Translations under genes and position numbers: made by a program
Shown here: positions 27,101 through 35,534 of the stretch, in pieces
Layout of the letters: every line of letters starts with the position of its first letter
Position numbering within the stretch: position 1 is the stretch's first letter
Notes under the pieces: model-generated
What the model was told of the DNA's origin: nothing
Database searches by the model: none
The model's input: the letters and a program-made list of their open reading frames with translations, nothing else
Assembly: GCA_937887565.1 (NCBI GenBank)
Contig: CALABS010000061.1
Span: forward strand, 171,777 to 235,776
DNA from: an uncultured Rhodospirillaceae bacterium
GTDB lineage: Bacteria > Pseudomonadota > Alphaproteobacteria > Rhodospirillales > Magnetospirillaceae
Direction of reading: 5' to 3'
Length of the DNA: 64,000 bases

Positions 27101-27616
27101 GCCGGAGATGCCGGCCGCCTCCTCCAGCAGGCCGCGCCGCTCGGCCGGCTTGGCGTTGATCAGCGCCCCCACCTTGCCCTGGCTGACCAGCCCCGAGGAT
27201 CGCGCGCCGGTGGCGGCGTCGGCGAACAGCAACTGGACGTCGCGGGCGCGCACGTCACGGCCGTTGATGCGGTAGTTGGAGCCCTGGCCGCGCTCGATGC
27301 GGCGGACGATCTCCAACTCGTCGGTGGTGAATTGCGGCGGCGCGGCGCGGGACGAATTGTCCATCACCACCGTCACCTCGGCCACGTTGCGCGGCGGGCG
27401 GCTGGAGGTGCCGCCGAAGATGACGTCGTCCATCTCGCCGCCGCGCATCTGCCGCGCCGAGGTCTCGCCCATCACCCAGCGCAGGGCCTCGATGAGGTTG
27501 GACTTGCCGCAGCCATTGGGGCCGACCACGCCGGTCATGCCCGCCTCGATCACGAGTTCGGCGGCATCCACGAAGGACTTGAACCCCGACAGGCGCAGCT
27601 TGCTGAACTGGATCAC
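24149..27616 (-). CDS. smc: Chromosome segregation ATPase SMC
   Basis: A 1155-residue condensin subunit. N-terminal ATPase half with Walker A GPNGCGKSN (residues 32-40), two long coiled coils rich in Ala, Arg and Glu separated by a globular hinge near 500-640, and a C-terminal ATPase half with the ABC signature LSGGEQALTALAL and Walker B CVLDEVDAPLDDANVDRF. Works with ScpA/ScpB, which are not in the window. It lies 33 bases after dsbA on the same strand. Opposite-strand open frames of up to 1471 codons across it are shadows. Confidence 0.97.
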   Translation of the reverse strand: MIQFSKLRLSGFKSFVDAAELVIEAGMTGVVGPNGCGKSNLIEALRWVMGETSARQMRGGEMDDVIFGGTSSRPPRNVAEVTVVMDNSSRAAPPQFTTDELEIVRRIERGQGSNYRINGRDVRARDVQLLFADAATGARSSGLVSQGKVGALINAKPAERRGLLEEAAGISGLYSRRHEAELRLRNAEANLARLDDVLATLDEQLRSLQRQARQAQRYRTLSEQIRVVEAQLLYIAWLEALATMDAARAGLKDAGLRVEEATAHAAAAAARQAEAAAGLPDLRRADAEAQGMLQRVLVEREQLEAEEGRLAETRRDLEQRLAQAASDLQKEHARAADAEQAMARLAAEQGDIAAACASEDDARAEADSAMEGAALAVAEVEKELGRAMEEVAAADAERAAALRRLQEGETRRDRLKERLVQVERQKAQVEAEGVDRADLTAAEMELESALEYLEESRAEAEDADRRRVQAQAARDSARDAFQAATTTRARLKAEIDALATVLAQGTHSDHPPVLDAVSAAAGMEPALAAALGDDLSASLDDGAPLHWTPLPPLADAPSLPPGVEPLVRFVTAPAALSRRLSQVGVVSDAAAGRRLLADLAAGQRLVTRDGDLFRWDGYVARSGAPSPMAVRLAQRNRMRELEARMEDAEMGAEEAEAKAEAATRAVEEASEAERAARDAVRRAEAESAKAREEHARLASRFAAHESRLAALAEQAGAARADLEEAEGDLILAREAVDAFPEGDEGKGRVNELRALLAEKRSGLVEARSQLDRLVREAGERKRRLDAIAADMDSWRRRAETARTHVQELEERREAVMLEVERLDSAPDTFARRRAEILDRIETAEGARRRSAEALVVAEQALAEADRTMRAAESALMQAREERIRREAAVAGADQQCRAVASRIAERLDMTPEQLRAVAGVVEEERPDLEELQRKLDRLNRERDAMGPVNLRAEQEVAELEERIGGMRAEKDDLVQAIAKLRGGINELNREGRERLLASFEAVDRHFRELFVRLFGGGRAHLALTESDDPLQAGLEIMASPPGKRLQQLSLLSGGEQALTALALLFAVFMTNPAPICVLDEVDAPLDDANVDRFCSLVEGIATTTRTRFLIVTHHRMTMARMDRLYGVTMAERGVSQLVSVDLSQAEAIREKAVAV

Positions 27617-27649
27617 CCGCGCCCCCTTACGCGGCTTGCCGGCGCGTCC

Positions 27650-28252
27650 CTATCTGGACGCCGCCTTCAGGGCCTCGTCATAGACCTCGTAGGGCTGGGC
27701 GCCGACGATCTTCTCGCCGTCGATGATCATCGTCGGGGTCGAATCGATGCCGTATTTGGACTGGGCGGCCTGGGCACGGGCCTGGATGGCGGTGGCCAGG
27801 TCCTGGCGGGTCAGGCATTCGTCGACCTGATCGCCGGTCATGCCGGCCAAGCGCACCGTCTTCTTGAGCCCCTCCAGCGGATTCGACGCCCCGGCCCAGG
27901 CGTTCATCTGCTGCATGATCAGGCCCAGCACGCCGAAATAGCGCTCGGGGCCGGCGCAGTGGGCGATCATCGAGGCGCCGACCGACAGGGCGGCCGGGCC
28001 GGTGGGGAAGTCGCGATAGATCAGCCGCGCCTTGCCGGTATCCACCCACTCCTTCTTGATCCGAGGCAGAACCTCGGTGTGCAGGACGGCGCAGTGGCCG
28101 CAGGTCGTCGAGGCGTATTCGATGATGGTCACCGGCGCGTCCGCCTTGCCCATCACCCGGTCGATGGCGAAGCTCTCCACCTTGTCGGCGGCCTGCGCGG
28201 AACCGGCGGCCACCGCCAGACCCACGACCAGAGTACAGACCAGAGCCTTCAC
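27650..28252 (-). CDS. DsbA-family periplasmic thiol:disulfide protein
   Basis: A 200-residue exported thioredoxin-fold protein with a signal peptide (about 1-21, ending GSAQA) and the redox motif CGHC at residues 51-54. The cis-proline segment STPTMIIDG lies late in the protein, as in the DsbA/DsbG-like group usual upstream of smc in alphaproteobacteria. Likely introduces or isomerises disulfides in the periplasm. Confidence 0.92.
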   Translation of the reverse strand: MKALVCTLVVGLAVAAGSAQAADKVESFAIDRVMGKADAPVTIIEYASTTCGHCAVLHTEVLPRIKKEWVDTGKARLIYRDFPTGPAALSVGASMIAHCAGPERYFGVLGLIMQQMNAWAGASNPLEGLKKTVRLAGMTGDQVDECLTRQDLATAIQARAQAAQSKYGIDSTPTMIIDGEKIVGAQPYEVYDEALKAASR

Positions 28253-28332
28253 CTCGCGCCTCCTTCGCTTGACGGACGAAGGCGGATATTAGGGGGTGGC
28301 GGCGGGCGAAACAAGGAGGCAGGAGGGGGACG

Positions 28333-28833
28333 TCACCTTGCCGCGATATGCCGGCCCAGCCGTTCCAGCACCGCCCGCAGCTCCGGGTCCTCGACCGCCT
28401 CCAGGCTTTTCTCCAGCCGGGCGGCCGCCTCGGGGGTGGGCGCGGGCGGCGGCTCGGCCTTGTCCTTGCGCACCGGCAACGGGCCGTGCTGGAGCTTGAT
28501 GCGGGTTACCGCCTGCCAGCCGAAATAGCCGTTGATGCGCTGGATGATCAGCGGCTCCAGGTGTTGCAGCTCGGTGGCGAAGGCCGAGCTGGCGACCTTG
28601 ACCACCAGGGTGCCGTCGGTGCGCTCCTTGGGCGGGAACTTGATCCTGAGCGGCAGGGTATGCGCCGCCACCGCCGAGCCGACGATGGCCGGCCAGTCCA
28701 CCACCAGGGCGCCGCCGGCGAAGCCGTGCCTGCCGAACACCGGCCTGGTCACCTTGCCGGCCGGCACGGCGACGGCGACCATGCCGCACAGGCGCTTGTC
28801 GTCGTCCTTGTCCTTGGCGGTGCTCTTGCTCAT
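28333..28833 (-). CDS. DciA-like DUF721 protein
   Basis: A 166-residue protein whose middle part (about 45-115) is the DUF721 fold, as in DciA, the ancestral loader of the DnaB replicative helicase: WPAIVGSAVAAHTLPLRI, then LVVKVASSAFATELQHLEPL. The C-terminal tail is charged. It lies divergent from mutY with only 23 bases between, and upstream of dsbA-smc, the usual alphaproteobacterial order. The 80-base gap to dsbA holds nothing notable. Confidence 0.85.
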   Translation of the reverse strand: MSKSTAKDKDDDKRLCGMVAVAVPAGKVTRPVFGRHGFAGGALVVDWPAIVGSAVAAHTLPLRIKFPPKERTDGTLVVKVASSAFATELQHLEPLIIQRINGYFGWQAVTRIKLQHGPLPVRKDKAEPPPAPTPEAAARLEKSLEAVEDPELRAVLERLGRHIAAR

Positions 28834-28856
28834 GGTTCGACAATAACACCTCGATT

Positions 28857-29915
28857 ATGCTCGCCGCCATGACCGACCTCGCCCGCCGCCTCCTCGACTG
28901 GTACGACCGCAACCGCCGCGCCTTGCCGTGGCGGGCGCGACCGGGCGAGGTGGCCGACCCCTACCATGTCTGGCTGTCCGAGGTGATGTTGCAGCAGACC
29001 ACGGTGCAGGCGGTGGCGCCCTATTACCGCGCCTTCCTGGAGCGCTGGCCGACGGTGGCAGATCTGGCCGCCGCCCCGGTCGAGGACGTCATGCACGCCT
29101 GGGCCGGGCTGGGCTATTACGCGCGGGCCCGCAACCTGCACGAATGCGCCAAGGTGGTGGCCGGCTGGCGCGGCGGCCGCTTTCCCGAGGACGAGGACTC
29201 CTTGCGCAAGCTGCCCGGCGTCGGCGACTACACGGCGGCGGCCATCGCCGCCATCGCCTTCGGCCGCAAAGCGACGGTGGTGGACGGCAATGTCGAGCGG
29301 GTGATGGCGCGCCTGTTCGCGGTCACCGAACCGCTGCCCGCCGCCAAGGCTGCCTTGAAGAAACTGGCCGCCTCGCTGACCCCCGAGGCGCGGACCGGCG
29401 ACTACGCCCAGGCGGTGATGGACCTGGGCGCCACCGTGTGCACGCCGCGCAATCCCGCCTGCGGCCTGTGCCCGTGGCGGCCGGACTGCGCCGGGCTCGG
29501 CCGGGGCATCGCGGCATCGCTGCCGGCCAAGGTCGAGAAGGCCGAAAGGCCCACCCGCTTCGGCGTCGCCTTCTGGCTGACCCGCAAGGACGGCGCCGTG
29601 CTGCTGCGCCGCCGCCCGCCCGAGGGACTGCTGGGCGGCATGATGGAGGTGCCGTCCAGCGACTGGCGGCCCGAGAAATGGGTGGTCGAGGCCGCCGCCG
29701 CCCAGGCGCCGCTGGCGGCCGACTGGCGCCTCCTGCCCGGCCTCGTCCGCCATACTTTCACCCACTTTCACCTGGACCTTGTGGTGGTCGCGGGAAAGGC
29801 TGGACCGAACCCGGTCGCGCGCGGTATGTGGTGCCCGCTCGACCGGCTCGGCGACCAAGCGTTGCCCACGGTGATGCAAAAGGTGGTCAGGCATGCCCTG
29901 GCCAAGGCCTATTGA
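28857..29915 (+). CDS. mutY: A/G-specific adenine glycosylase MutY
   Basis: A 352-residue base-excision enzyme removing adenine opposite 8-oxoguanine. It has the helix-hairpin-helix (LRKLPGVGDYTAAAIAAIAF) with catalytic Asp in VVDGNVERV, a [4Fe-4S] cluster motif C-x6-C-x2-C-x5-C (from CTPRNPACGLC), and a C-terminal NUDIX-like domain for 8-oxoG recognition. The start may be ATG 28857 or the in-frame ATG at 28869; neither has a good ribosome site. Confidence 0.95.
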   Translation: MLAAMTDLARRLLDWYDRNRRALPWRARPGEVADPYHVWLSEVMLQQTTVQAVAPYYRAFLERWPTVADLAAAPVEDVMHAWAGLGYYARARNLHECAKVVAGWRGGRFPEDEDSLRKLPGVGDYTAAAIAAIAFGRKATVVDGNVERVMARLFAVTEPLPAAKAALKKLAASLTPEARTGDYAQAVMDLGATVCTPRNPACGLCPWRPDCAGLGRGIAASLPAKVEKAERPTRFGVAFWLTRKDGAVLLRRRPPEGLLGGMMEVPSSDWRPEKWVVEAAAAQAPLAADWRLLPGLVRHTFTHFHLDLVVVAGKAGPNPVARGMWCPLDRLGDQALPTVMQKVVRHALAKAY

Positions 29916-29929
29916 GGAATGATCCCATC

Positions 29930-30514
29930 ATGCTGAAGGTCCTGGTTCCCGCCCTCGCGGTCCTCGCCGCCGCCGTTCCCGCCGCCGCCCAGCAGGGCAA
30001 GGCGCCGCAGCAGCCGGCCGGCGAAATCCTGCTGGTCAATCCGCCCGCCGGCTGGAAGCCCGAGGTCCTGCAGAAGAACGAGAAGGGCTCGGTCACCCGC
30101 CTGCTGCCTCCCGGCCAGACCGACAAGGACTGGACCGAGATGATCACCGTGCAGGTCCAGGGCGGCAAGGAGGGCACGCCACGCGGCTATATCGACGGGG
30201 TGGTCAATTTCAGCCGCGCCAACTGCGAGGCGGCCGGAACCGGCGCCGTCAATGAGACCACGGTCAACGGCTATCCCTATGCGCTGACCTCGGTGGTGTG
30301 CACCAAGGGCAAGTCGTCGGGCAAGGGCAGCGTGGTGGTCATCCACGCCATCCGCGGCTCAGAAGCGCTTTACGTCGTCCAGCGCCAATGGCGCGGCCCG
30401 GCCTTCGACAAGAGCCAGCCGCCGCCGATGCCCAACGAGATCGCCGAGCAGTGGCGGTCCTTCGCCGTCGGTCTGTGCGACACCCGCGACCCCAAGCATC
30501 CCTGCCCGAAGTGA
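29930..30514 (+). CDS. Uncharacterised secreted protein
   Basis: A 194-residue protein with a signal peptide (about 1-20, ending PAAAQ), then a compact alpha/beta region beginning ILLVNPPAGWKP and containing Cys residues at the middle (RANCEAA, VVCTKG) and near the end (GLCDTRDPKHPCPK) that could form periplasmic disulfides. No known family recognised. It follows mutY by 14 bases with GAGGAA ahead of the ATG and may be cotranscribed. Confidence 0.65.
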   Translation: MLKVLVPALAVLAAAVPAAAQQGKAPQQPAGEILLVNPPAGWKPEVLQKNEKGSVTRLLPPGQTDKDWTEMITVQVQGGKEGTPRGYIDGVVNFSRANCEAAGTGAVNETTVNGYPYALTSVVCTKGKSSGKGSVVVIHAIRGSEALYVVQRQWRGPAFDKSQPPPMPNEIAEQWRSFAVGLCDTRDPKHPCPK

Positions 30515-30523
30515 GGCACGCCC

Positions 30524-30811
30524 TCACTTGCAGATGGTGATACCGCTCGCGGGGTCGGTGTGGCAGAACAGCTTGTCCTTGCCGACCTTGGCAATGGTGT
30601 TGCCCCTGCCGTCCGAGTGCAGGACCACCGTATCCTTGCCGATCTTCCCCACCGTTCCGTTGGGCGTCCTCTTCAACACCACCGTCTCGCCACCGATCTT
30701 GGCGACGGTGGTGTCGCCGCCGGCATTGGGAACGATCACCGTGGGCTTGCCGTCGCCTGCCCAGGCGGACGAGGCGGCCAGCAGCATGACGAGGACGGAC
30801 AGGCGGACCAT
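30524..30811 (-). CDS. Small secreted protein with three internal repeats
   Basis: A 95-residue exported protein: signal peptide 1-18 (ending SSAWA), then about three copies of an 18-20-residue unit with the core T-V/I-x-K-I/V-G-x-D/E (TVAKIGGETVVLK, TVGKIGKDTVVLH, TIAKVGKDKLFCH), suggesting a small beta repeat. Two Cys residues at the end (FCHTDPASGITICK) may pair. ATG at 30811 is taken because it starts the signal peptide. Function unknown. It is convergent with the preceding secreted protein. Confidence 0.65.
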   Translation of the reverse strand: MVRLSVLVMLLAASSAWAGDGKPTVIVPNAGGDTTVAKIGGETVVLKRTPNGTVGKIGKDTVVLHSDGRGNTIAKVGKDKLFCHTDPASGITICK

Positions 30812-30870
30812 GGGCGAGGCTCCAACGGACGGTTGCACACCCATTGAAGCACCGCCCGGCGCGGCTGTCA

Positions 30871-31440
30871 CTATGGCAGGGTGACGCACCCCGACCGCGA
30901 CACCACCACCGGCATCTCGATCATCCAATCGTCGCCACCGCCGAAATTGGGCACCCAGCACAAGGGCAGCGGCTCCCGCCGAGCGGCGCGTTCGGCCTCG
31001 GGGGCCTCGGCCGGCGCCGGGCGCCAGCCGGCGAATTCGGGCCTGAGGTCGCGCAGTTCCAGCGCCCCGTCGCCATTGCCGTCGAGCGCGGCCAGCAACA
31101 GCGGATCGGCGAAGCTGGGAAACTCGCGGCGGGTGACGGTGCCGTCGCGATCGGCGTCGTAGGCCTGGAAGCGGGCAAGGCCGGGGCCTTCCGCCGCCGC
31201 GACCTCGGCAACCGACAACGCGCCGTCGCGGTCGGCGTCGAGCAGGGCGAACAAGGCATCGGCGCCGCGTTCGCGCCCCAGGCGCGACAATTCCACCCGG
31301 CTGAGGGTGCGGTCGCCATCGGTATCGATGGCCTTGAAGCGCGCGAAAGCGGCCCGCCCGCTTTCGGATGGGGCCAGGGCCGCGTGGGTTGCCGCCGGAA
31401 GGGTGACGACGGCGGCAACCAGAAGGGTCGTGAGTCGCAT
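30871..31440 (-). CDS. Secreted EF-hand protein (four calcium loops)
   Basis: A 189-residue exported protein with signal peptide (about 1-21) and four EF-hand loops: DTDGDRTLSRVE, DADRDGALSVAE, DADRDGTVTRRE and DGNGDGALELRD. A C-terminal tail ends in a hydrophobic stretch with one Cys. ATG at 31440 follows a strong GGAGGAGG. Probably binds Ca2+ in the periplasm; partner unknown. A second EF-hand gene lies just upstream on the same strand. Confidence 0.85.
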   Translation of the reverse strand: MRLTTLLVAAVVTLPAATHAALAPSESGRAAFARFKAIDTDGDRTLSRVELSRLGRERGADALFALLDADRDGALSVAEVAAAEGPGLARFQAYDADRDGTVTRREFPSFADPLLLAALDGNGDGALELRDLRPEFAGWRPAPAEAPEAERAARREPLPLCWVPNFGGGDDWMIEMPVVVSRSGCVTLP

Positions 31441-31519
31441 GGCATTCCTCCTCCGGCTCGCTTCCCCTCCATGTGGAGAGGCTGCCGGCCGGAGGGAGGA
31501 ACGCGAAGGGAGACCCCTC

Positions 31520-31975
31520 CTAACGCTGGGGCATCTGGCCCTGCTGCTGGCCCGCCCCCCGACCGCCCTTGCCGGGGCCACGGAACCGCTGGGCCTCGTC
31601 GCGGGTGATGCGGCCGTCGTTGTCGGCGTCCATGGCCCGGAACTTGGCGACGCGCCGCTGCTGCAGTTCCTGCTGGGTCAACCGGCCGTCGCCGTCGGTG
31701 TCCAGTTGCTTGAAGCGCGCGTCGCGGCGTTGCTGGCCGGCCTGCACGAACTCGTCGCGGGTGATGACGCCATCGCTGTCCTGGTCGGCGGCGGCATAGC
31801 CGGGGCCGCGTCGCTGGTGGCCGGCCAGGAACTCCTCCTGACTGATGGCGCCGTCGCTGTTGGTGTCCAGGGCCTGGAACATCGGCATCGGCCGCCCTTG
31901 CGGCCCCTGCTGGGCGGCGGCCGGAATGGAGGCGAGCGCCAGGGCGACGGCGAGAGGCGGAAGAACGCGAATCAT
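31520..31975 (-). CDS. Secreted EF-hand protein (CREC-like small form)
   Basis: A 151-residue exported protein: signal peptide (about 1-21, ending PAAAQ), four EF-hand loops (DTNSDGAISQEE, DQDSDGVITRDE, DTDGDGRLTQQE, DADNDGRITRDE) and a Gly/Gln-rich tail. ATG at 31975 is preferred over one 12 codons upstream because it opens the signal sequence. Loop residues 1, 3, 5 and 12 are all acceptable Ca2+ ligands. Forms a pair with the next EF-hand gene 79 bases downstream. Confidence 0.87.
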   Translation of the reverse strand: MIRVLPPLAVALALASIPAAAQQGPQGRPMPMFQALDTNSDGAISQEEFLAGHQRRGPGYAAADQDSDGVITRDEFVQAGQQRRDARFKQLDTDGDGRLTQQELQQRRVAKFRAMDADNDGRITRDEAQRFRGPGKGGRGAGQQQGQMPQR

Positions 31976-32063
31976 GGCGGTGTCCTCGTGCTGGTTGAGC
32001 CTTGCCTGCAAAAGGCGCCAGCGCCGGCTTTGTTCCCGAGACGTTTATCCCTATACTCCCGCC

Positions 32064-34814
32064 ATGCCCCCACCCGGTCCCTCCCGCATCGTCCTGCCGC
32101 ACGTCCCCGCCCTGGTGGCCGGGGTCAGGGGGGCCGTGCTGCTGGACACCGACGGCGAGTTCCATTCCCTGACCATCGCCCAGGCCGCCCGCCGCGTCCG
32201 CGACGAGCCGCCGCTGGTCTGCCACGCGCCGGCGGTGGCCGGCCGGCTGAAGCTCGACCAGATGCCGGCCCTGGACCTGCTCGAGCTGTTCGCCTTCGTG
32301 CGGCCCGCCCGCTTCTGCCTGCCCACCCCCAGGGGCGTGGCCGAGGCGCTGGGGCTGGCGCGCCCGCAAGACGCCGAGGACGAGGCCGAATCCCTGCTGC
32401 GGTCGGCGCGCCGGCTGCTGGAGGAGCTGGCCGAGCGCACGGCGGGCGACACCGCCGCCCGCCAGTCGGACGCCCGCTCCTGCGCCTGGGCGATGGCGCG
32501 CGGCGGCTGGAGTTGGGGCACGGCGGTGCTGTCGGCGCTGGGGGTGTCGGGCGAATCGCGGGCCGGCTTCCCGCGCGTCTGGGAAAGGCTGCCGGAATGG
32601 TCCGAGCACGCCCCGGAACCGCCGCCCGGCACCGTCCCGGTCGATCCCGCCGAGGCCCGCCAGCGCCTGGCCCGCATCCTGGGAGAGGGTGCCGAACAGC
32701 GTCCCAGCCAAGCCGACTACGCCTCGGCGGCCGCCGCCGCCTTCGCCCCGCGCGAGCATGCCGGCCAGCCCCGCGCGGTGCTGGCCGAGGCCGGCACAGG
32801 CACCGGCAAGACCCTGGGCTACATCGCCCCGGCCAGCCTGTGGGCCGAGAAGAACGGCGCCCCGGTGTGGATCTCGACCCATACCCGCAACCTCCAGCGC
32901 CAGTTGGACGCCGAACTGGACCGCCTGTTCCCCGACCCCGGCACCAAGGCCCGCAAGGTGGTGGTGCGCAAGGGCCGCGAGAACTATCTGTGCCTGCTGA
33001 ACCTGGAGGAGCAGACCACCCGCGCCCGCCCGGCCGACGCGGTGGCCAGCGGGCTGATGGCGCGCTGGGCATTGGCGACCCGCGACGGCGACATGGTCGG
33101 CGGCGACTTCCCCGGCTGGCTGGCCGAGATCACCGGCAAGGCCCGCAGCCTGGGCCTCACCGACCGCCGCGGCGAGTGCATCTATTCCGCCTGCCCGCAT
33201 TATTCCAGATGCTTCATCGAGCGCGCCGTCCGCCGCGCCCGGCGCGCCGACATCGTGGTCGCCAACCATGCCCTGGTGATGGTGCAGGCGGCGCTGGGCG
33301 GCCTCGACGACGAGTCGCAGCCAACCCGGCTGGTGTTCGACGAGGGCCATCACGTCTTCGACGCCGCCGATGGCGCCTTCTCGGCCCATCTGACCGGGCT
33401 CGAGGCGGCCGAGGTGCGGCGCTGGATCCTCGGCCCCGAGGGAGACACCGCCCGCTCGCGCGCCCGGGGTCTCAAGCGTCGGGCCGAGGATCTGATCGGG
33501 CTCGCCGAGGAGGCGCCGGAAGCGCTGGACGAGGCGCTGTCCGCCGCCCACGCCCTGCCCGGCCCCGGCTGGGCGGCCCGCATCGCCGACGGCCAGCCGC
33601 ACGGGCCGTCGGAAAAGTTCCTGGCCCTGGTCCGCCAGCAGGTCTATGCCCGCAGCCGCGGCCACGACTCCCCCTACAGCCTGGAGGCCGACTGCCAGCC
33701 GCCGGTGGAAGGGCTGCCGGAGGCCGCCGGCTCCCTGGCCGCCGCTCTGGAGCGCCTGGGGCGTCCGCTGCTCACCCTGTCCCGCTGCCTGGTCAAGCTG
33801 CTGGACGATGACGCCGCCGAACTCGACACCTCGGTGCGCTCGCGCATCGAGGGCCTGGCGCGGTCCATCGAGCGCCGGGTGCTGCTGCCGGTGGCGGGAT
33901 GGAAGGGGATGCTGGAGTCCCTCACCTCCCTCCCCCGCGCGGAGGAAGGTGAGTCTCCGTATGTCGACTGGTTCAATGTCGAACGCATCGAGGGCCGCGA
34001 CATCGACCATGGCATGCACCGGCACTGGATCGACCCCACCCGCCCCTTCGCCAAGGTGGTGATGGAGCCGGCCCACGGCGTGCTGGTCACCTCGGCGACC
34101 CTGCGCGACGGTTCGGGCGACGTGGAGGCCGACTGGTTCGCCGCCGAGCGCCGCACCGGCACCGTCCATCTGGAGGCCCCCGCGCTCAGGGCCGCCGTGC
34201 CCTCGCCCTTCGACTATCCCGCCCAGACCCGGGTGCTGGTGGTGTCCGACGTCCGCAAGGACGACATGGACCAGGTGGCGGCGGCCTATCGCGAGCTGTT
34301 CCTGGCCTCGGCCGGCGGCGGATTGGGCCTGTTCACCGCCATCTCGCGGCTTCGCGCCGTCCACAAGCGGATCGCCGGGCCGCTGGACGACGCCGGCATC
34401 CCGCTGTTGGCCCAGCACGTGGACAGCATGGACACCGGCACCCTGGTGGACATCTTCCGCGCCGAGGAGGAAACCTGCCTTCTGGGCACCGACGCGGTCA
34501 GGGACGGCGTCGACGTGCCCGGCCGGTCCTTGCGTCTGATCGTCTTCGACCGCGTGCCGTGGCCGCGCCCCGATATCCTGCACAAGGCGCGCCGGGCCGA
34601 GTTCGGCGGCAAGGCCTACGACGACATGATCACCCGGCTGCGGCTCAAGCAGGCCTTCGGCCGCCTGGTCCGCCGCGCCGGCGACCACGGCGTCTTCGTG
34701 CTGCTCGACCCCATGATGCCGTCGCGGCTGCACGGCGCCTTCCCCGAGGGCGTGGAGGTCAGGAAGGTCGGGCTGGCCGAGGCGGTGGCGGTGACGCGGG
34801 AATTCCTGGCCTAA
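32064..34814 (+). CDS. DinG-family ATP-dependent DNA helicase
   Basis: A 916-residue XPD/DinG-type superfamily 2 helicase. Walker A is AEAGTGTGKT, the DEAH-like box is VFDEGHHVFD, and four Cys (YLC, GEC, SAC, SRC contexts) between helicase motifs I and II can hold the [4Fe-4S] cluster. The first 120 residues (LLDTDGEFHSL, LDLLELFAFVRP) look like a degenerate DnaQ-type exonuclease domain as in some DinG proteins, an inference. ATG at 32064 starts the conserved part; upstream frame is shadow over the EF-hand gene. Likely unwinds damaged or R-loop DNA. Confidence 0.88.
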   Translation: MPPPGPSRIVLPHVPALVAGVRGAVLLDTDGEFHSLTIAQAARRVRDEPPLVCHAPAVAGRLKLDQMPALDLLELFAFVRPARFCLPTPRGVAEALGLARPQDAEDEAESLLRSARRLLEELAERTAGDTAARQSDARSCAWAMARGGWSWGTAVLSALGVSGESRAGFPRVWERLPEWSEHAPEPPPGTVPVDPAEARQRLARILGEGAEQRPSQADYASAAAAAFAPREHAGQPRAVLAEAGTGTGKTLGYIAPASLWAEKNGAPVWISTHTRNLQRQLDAELDRLFPDPGTKARKVVVRKGRENYLCLLNLEEQTTRARPADAVASGLMARWALATRDGDMVGGDFPGWLAEITGKARSLGLTDRRGECIYSACPHYSRCFIERAVRRARRADIVVANHALVMVQAALGGLDDESQPTRLVFDEGHHVFDAADGAFSAHLTGLEAAEVRRWILGPEGDTARSRARGLKRRAEDLIGLAEEAPEALDEALSAAHALPGPGWAARIADGQPHGPSEKFLALVRQQVYARSRGHDSPYSLEADCQPPVEGLPEAAGSLAAALERLGRPLLTLSRCLVKLLDDDAAELDTSVRSRIEGLARSIERRVLLPVAGWKGMLESLTSLPRAEEGESPYVDWFNVERIEGRDIDHGMHRHWIDPTRPFAKVVMEPAHGVLVTSATLRDGSGDVEADWFAAERRTGTVHLEAPALRAAVPSPFDYPAQTRVLVVSDVRKDDMDQVAAAYRELFLASAGGGLGLFTAISRLRAVHKRIAGPLDDAGIPLLAQHVDSMDTGTLVDIFRAEEETCLLGTDAVRDGVDVPGRSLRLIVFDRVPWPRPDILHKARRAEFGGKAYDDMITRLRLKQAFGRLVRRAGDHGVFVLLDPMMPSRLHGAFPEGVEVRKVGLAEAVAVTREFLA

Positions 34815-34883
34815 GACCCTTTACGGATACCCCCGCCCCTTCGGCCATGGCACGATTCCCCGATGATAGGGAGAACGAACGCC

Positions 34884-35534
34884 ATGCCCGAACCGTTCGC
34901 GGTCAAGGACTGCGCGATCATCGCCATCGCCACCGGCAAGAAGGCGTGGACGTGCCGCGAGTTGCTGGACACCCTGCGCGCCATCGACGGCGACAGCATC
35001 TACTACCATTTCTGGGGCGGCCTGATGCAGCCGCGCTTCGAGGAGCGCGAATACAACAACGACTTCGCCGGCTGGGCGGCGCATTCGCTGAACGACGCCC
35101 CCCTGGCCGAGCGGATGGCCATGGTCGACCCCACCGCCTATGCCGACATCGAGGCGTTGCGCCAGGAACTGGTGGAACTGGTCGAGGAGCGGATGGACGA
35201 GGCGGAGGGCCTGCAATGGGCGCGCGCCCTGGCCCCCTTCGGCTTCATCCGCTCGCAGATCGTGGTGTTCGATACCGGCCGCCGCCTCGATTCGGCCGGT
35301 GATCTGGCGGCGGCGGTGCCGAACTTCTCGGCCGGGTCGATCTTCTACCACTTCATCGACGCCCGGCGCCGCAGCCCGGCCCACGTGGACGATTTCCGCT
35401 ACTGGCTGGCGGAATTCGGCGATTCCTGCCTGACCGGCATCGAGCGCCTGGCCGCCATCGACCCCTATTTCCAGACCCTGACGGAGCTGCGCCTGCAGAT
35501 CGCCGAGGCGCTGCAAGAGGAGGCGTGCACATGA
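34884..35534 (+). CDS. DUF5752-like protein, trehalose-cluster partner
   Basis: A 216-residue soluble protein resembling DUF5752, a family of unknown function found beside trehalose-type glycosyltransferases. It has two similar halves built around IYYHFWGGLMQPRFEE and IFYHFIDARRRSPAHVDD, suggesting an internal duplication. ATG at 34884 has AGGGAG ahead and is preferred over ATG 34863. Its stop overlaps the next gene's ATG (ATGA). Confidence 0.7.
   Translation: MPEPFAVKDCAIIAIATGKKAWTCRELLDTLRAIDGDSIYYHFWGGLMQPRFEEREYNNDFAGWAAHSLNDAPLAERMAMVDPTAYADIEALRQELVELVEERMDEAEGLQWARALAPFGFIRSQIVVFDTGRRLDSAGDLAAAVPNFSAGSIFYHFIDARRRSPAHVDDFRYWLAEFGDSCLTGIERLAAIDPYFQTLTELRLQIAEALQEEACT

Noticed and set aside
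24113..28528. 1471-codon open frame on the plus strand opposite smc
   Set aside because: A shadow of the GC-rich smc, dsbA and dciA genes: low-complexity Gly/Leu/His/Ala composition, no motifs, while the minus-strand genes have full family motifs.
31307..33811. 834-codon plus-strand frame over the EF-hand genes and dinG
   Set aside because: Out-of-frame shadow; the DinG frame carries Walker A, Fe-S cysteines and DEGH.
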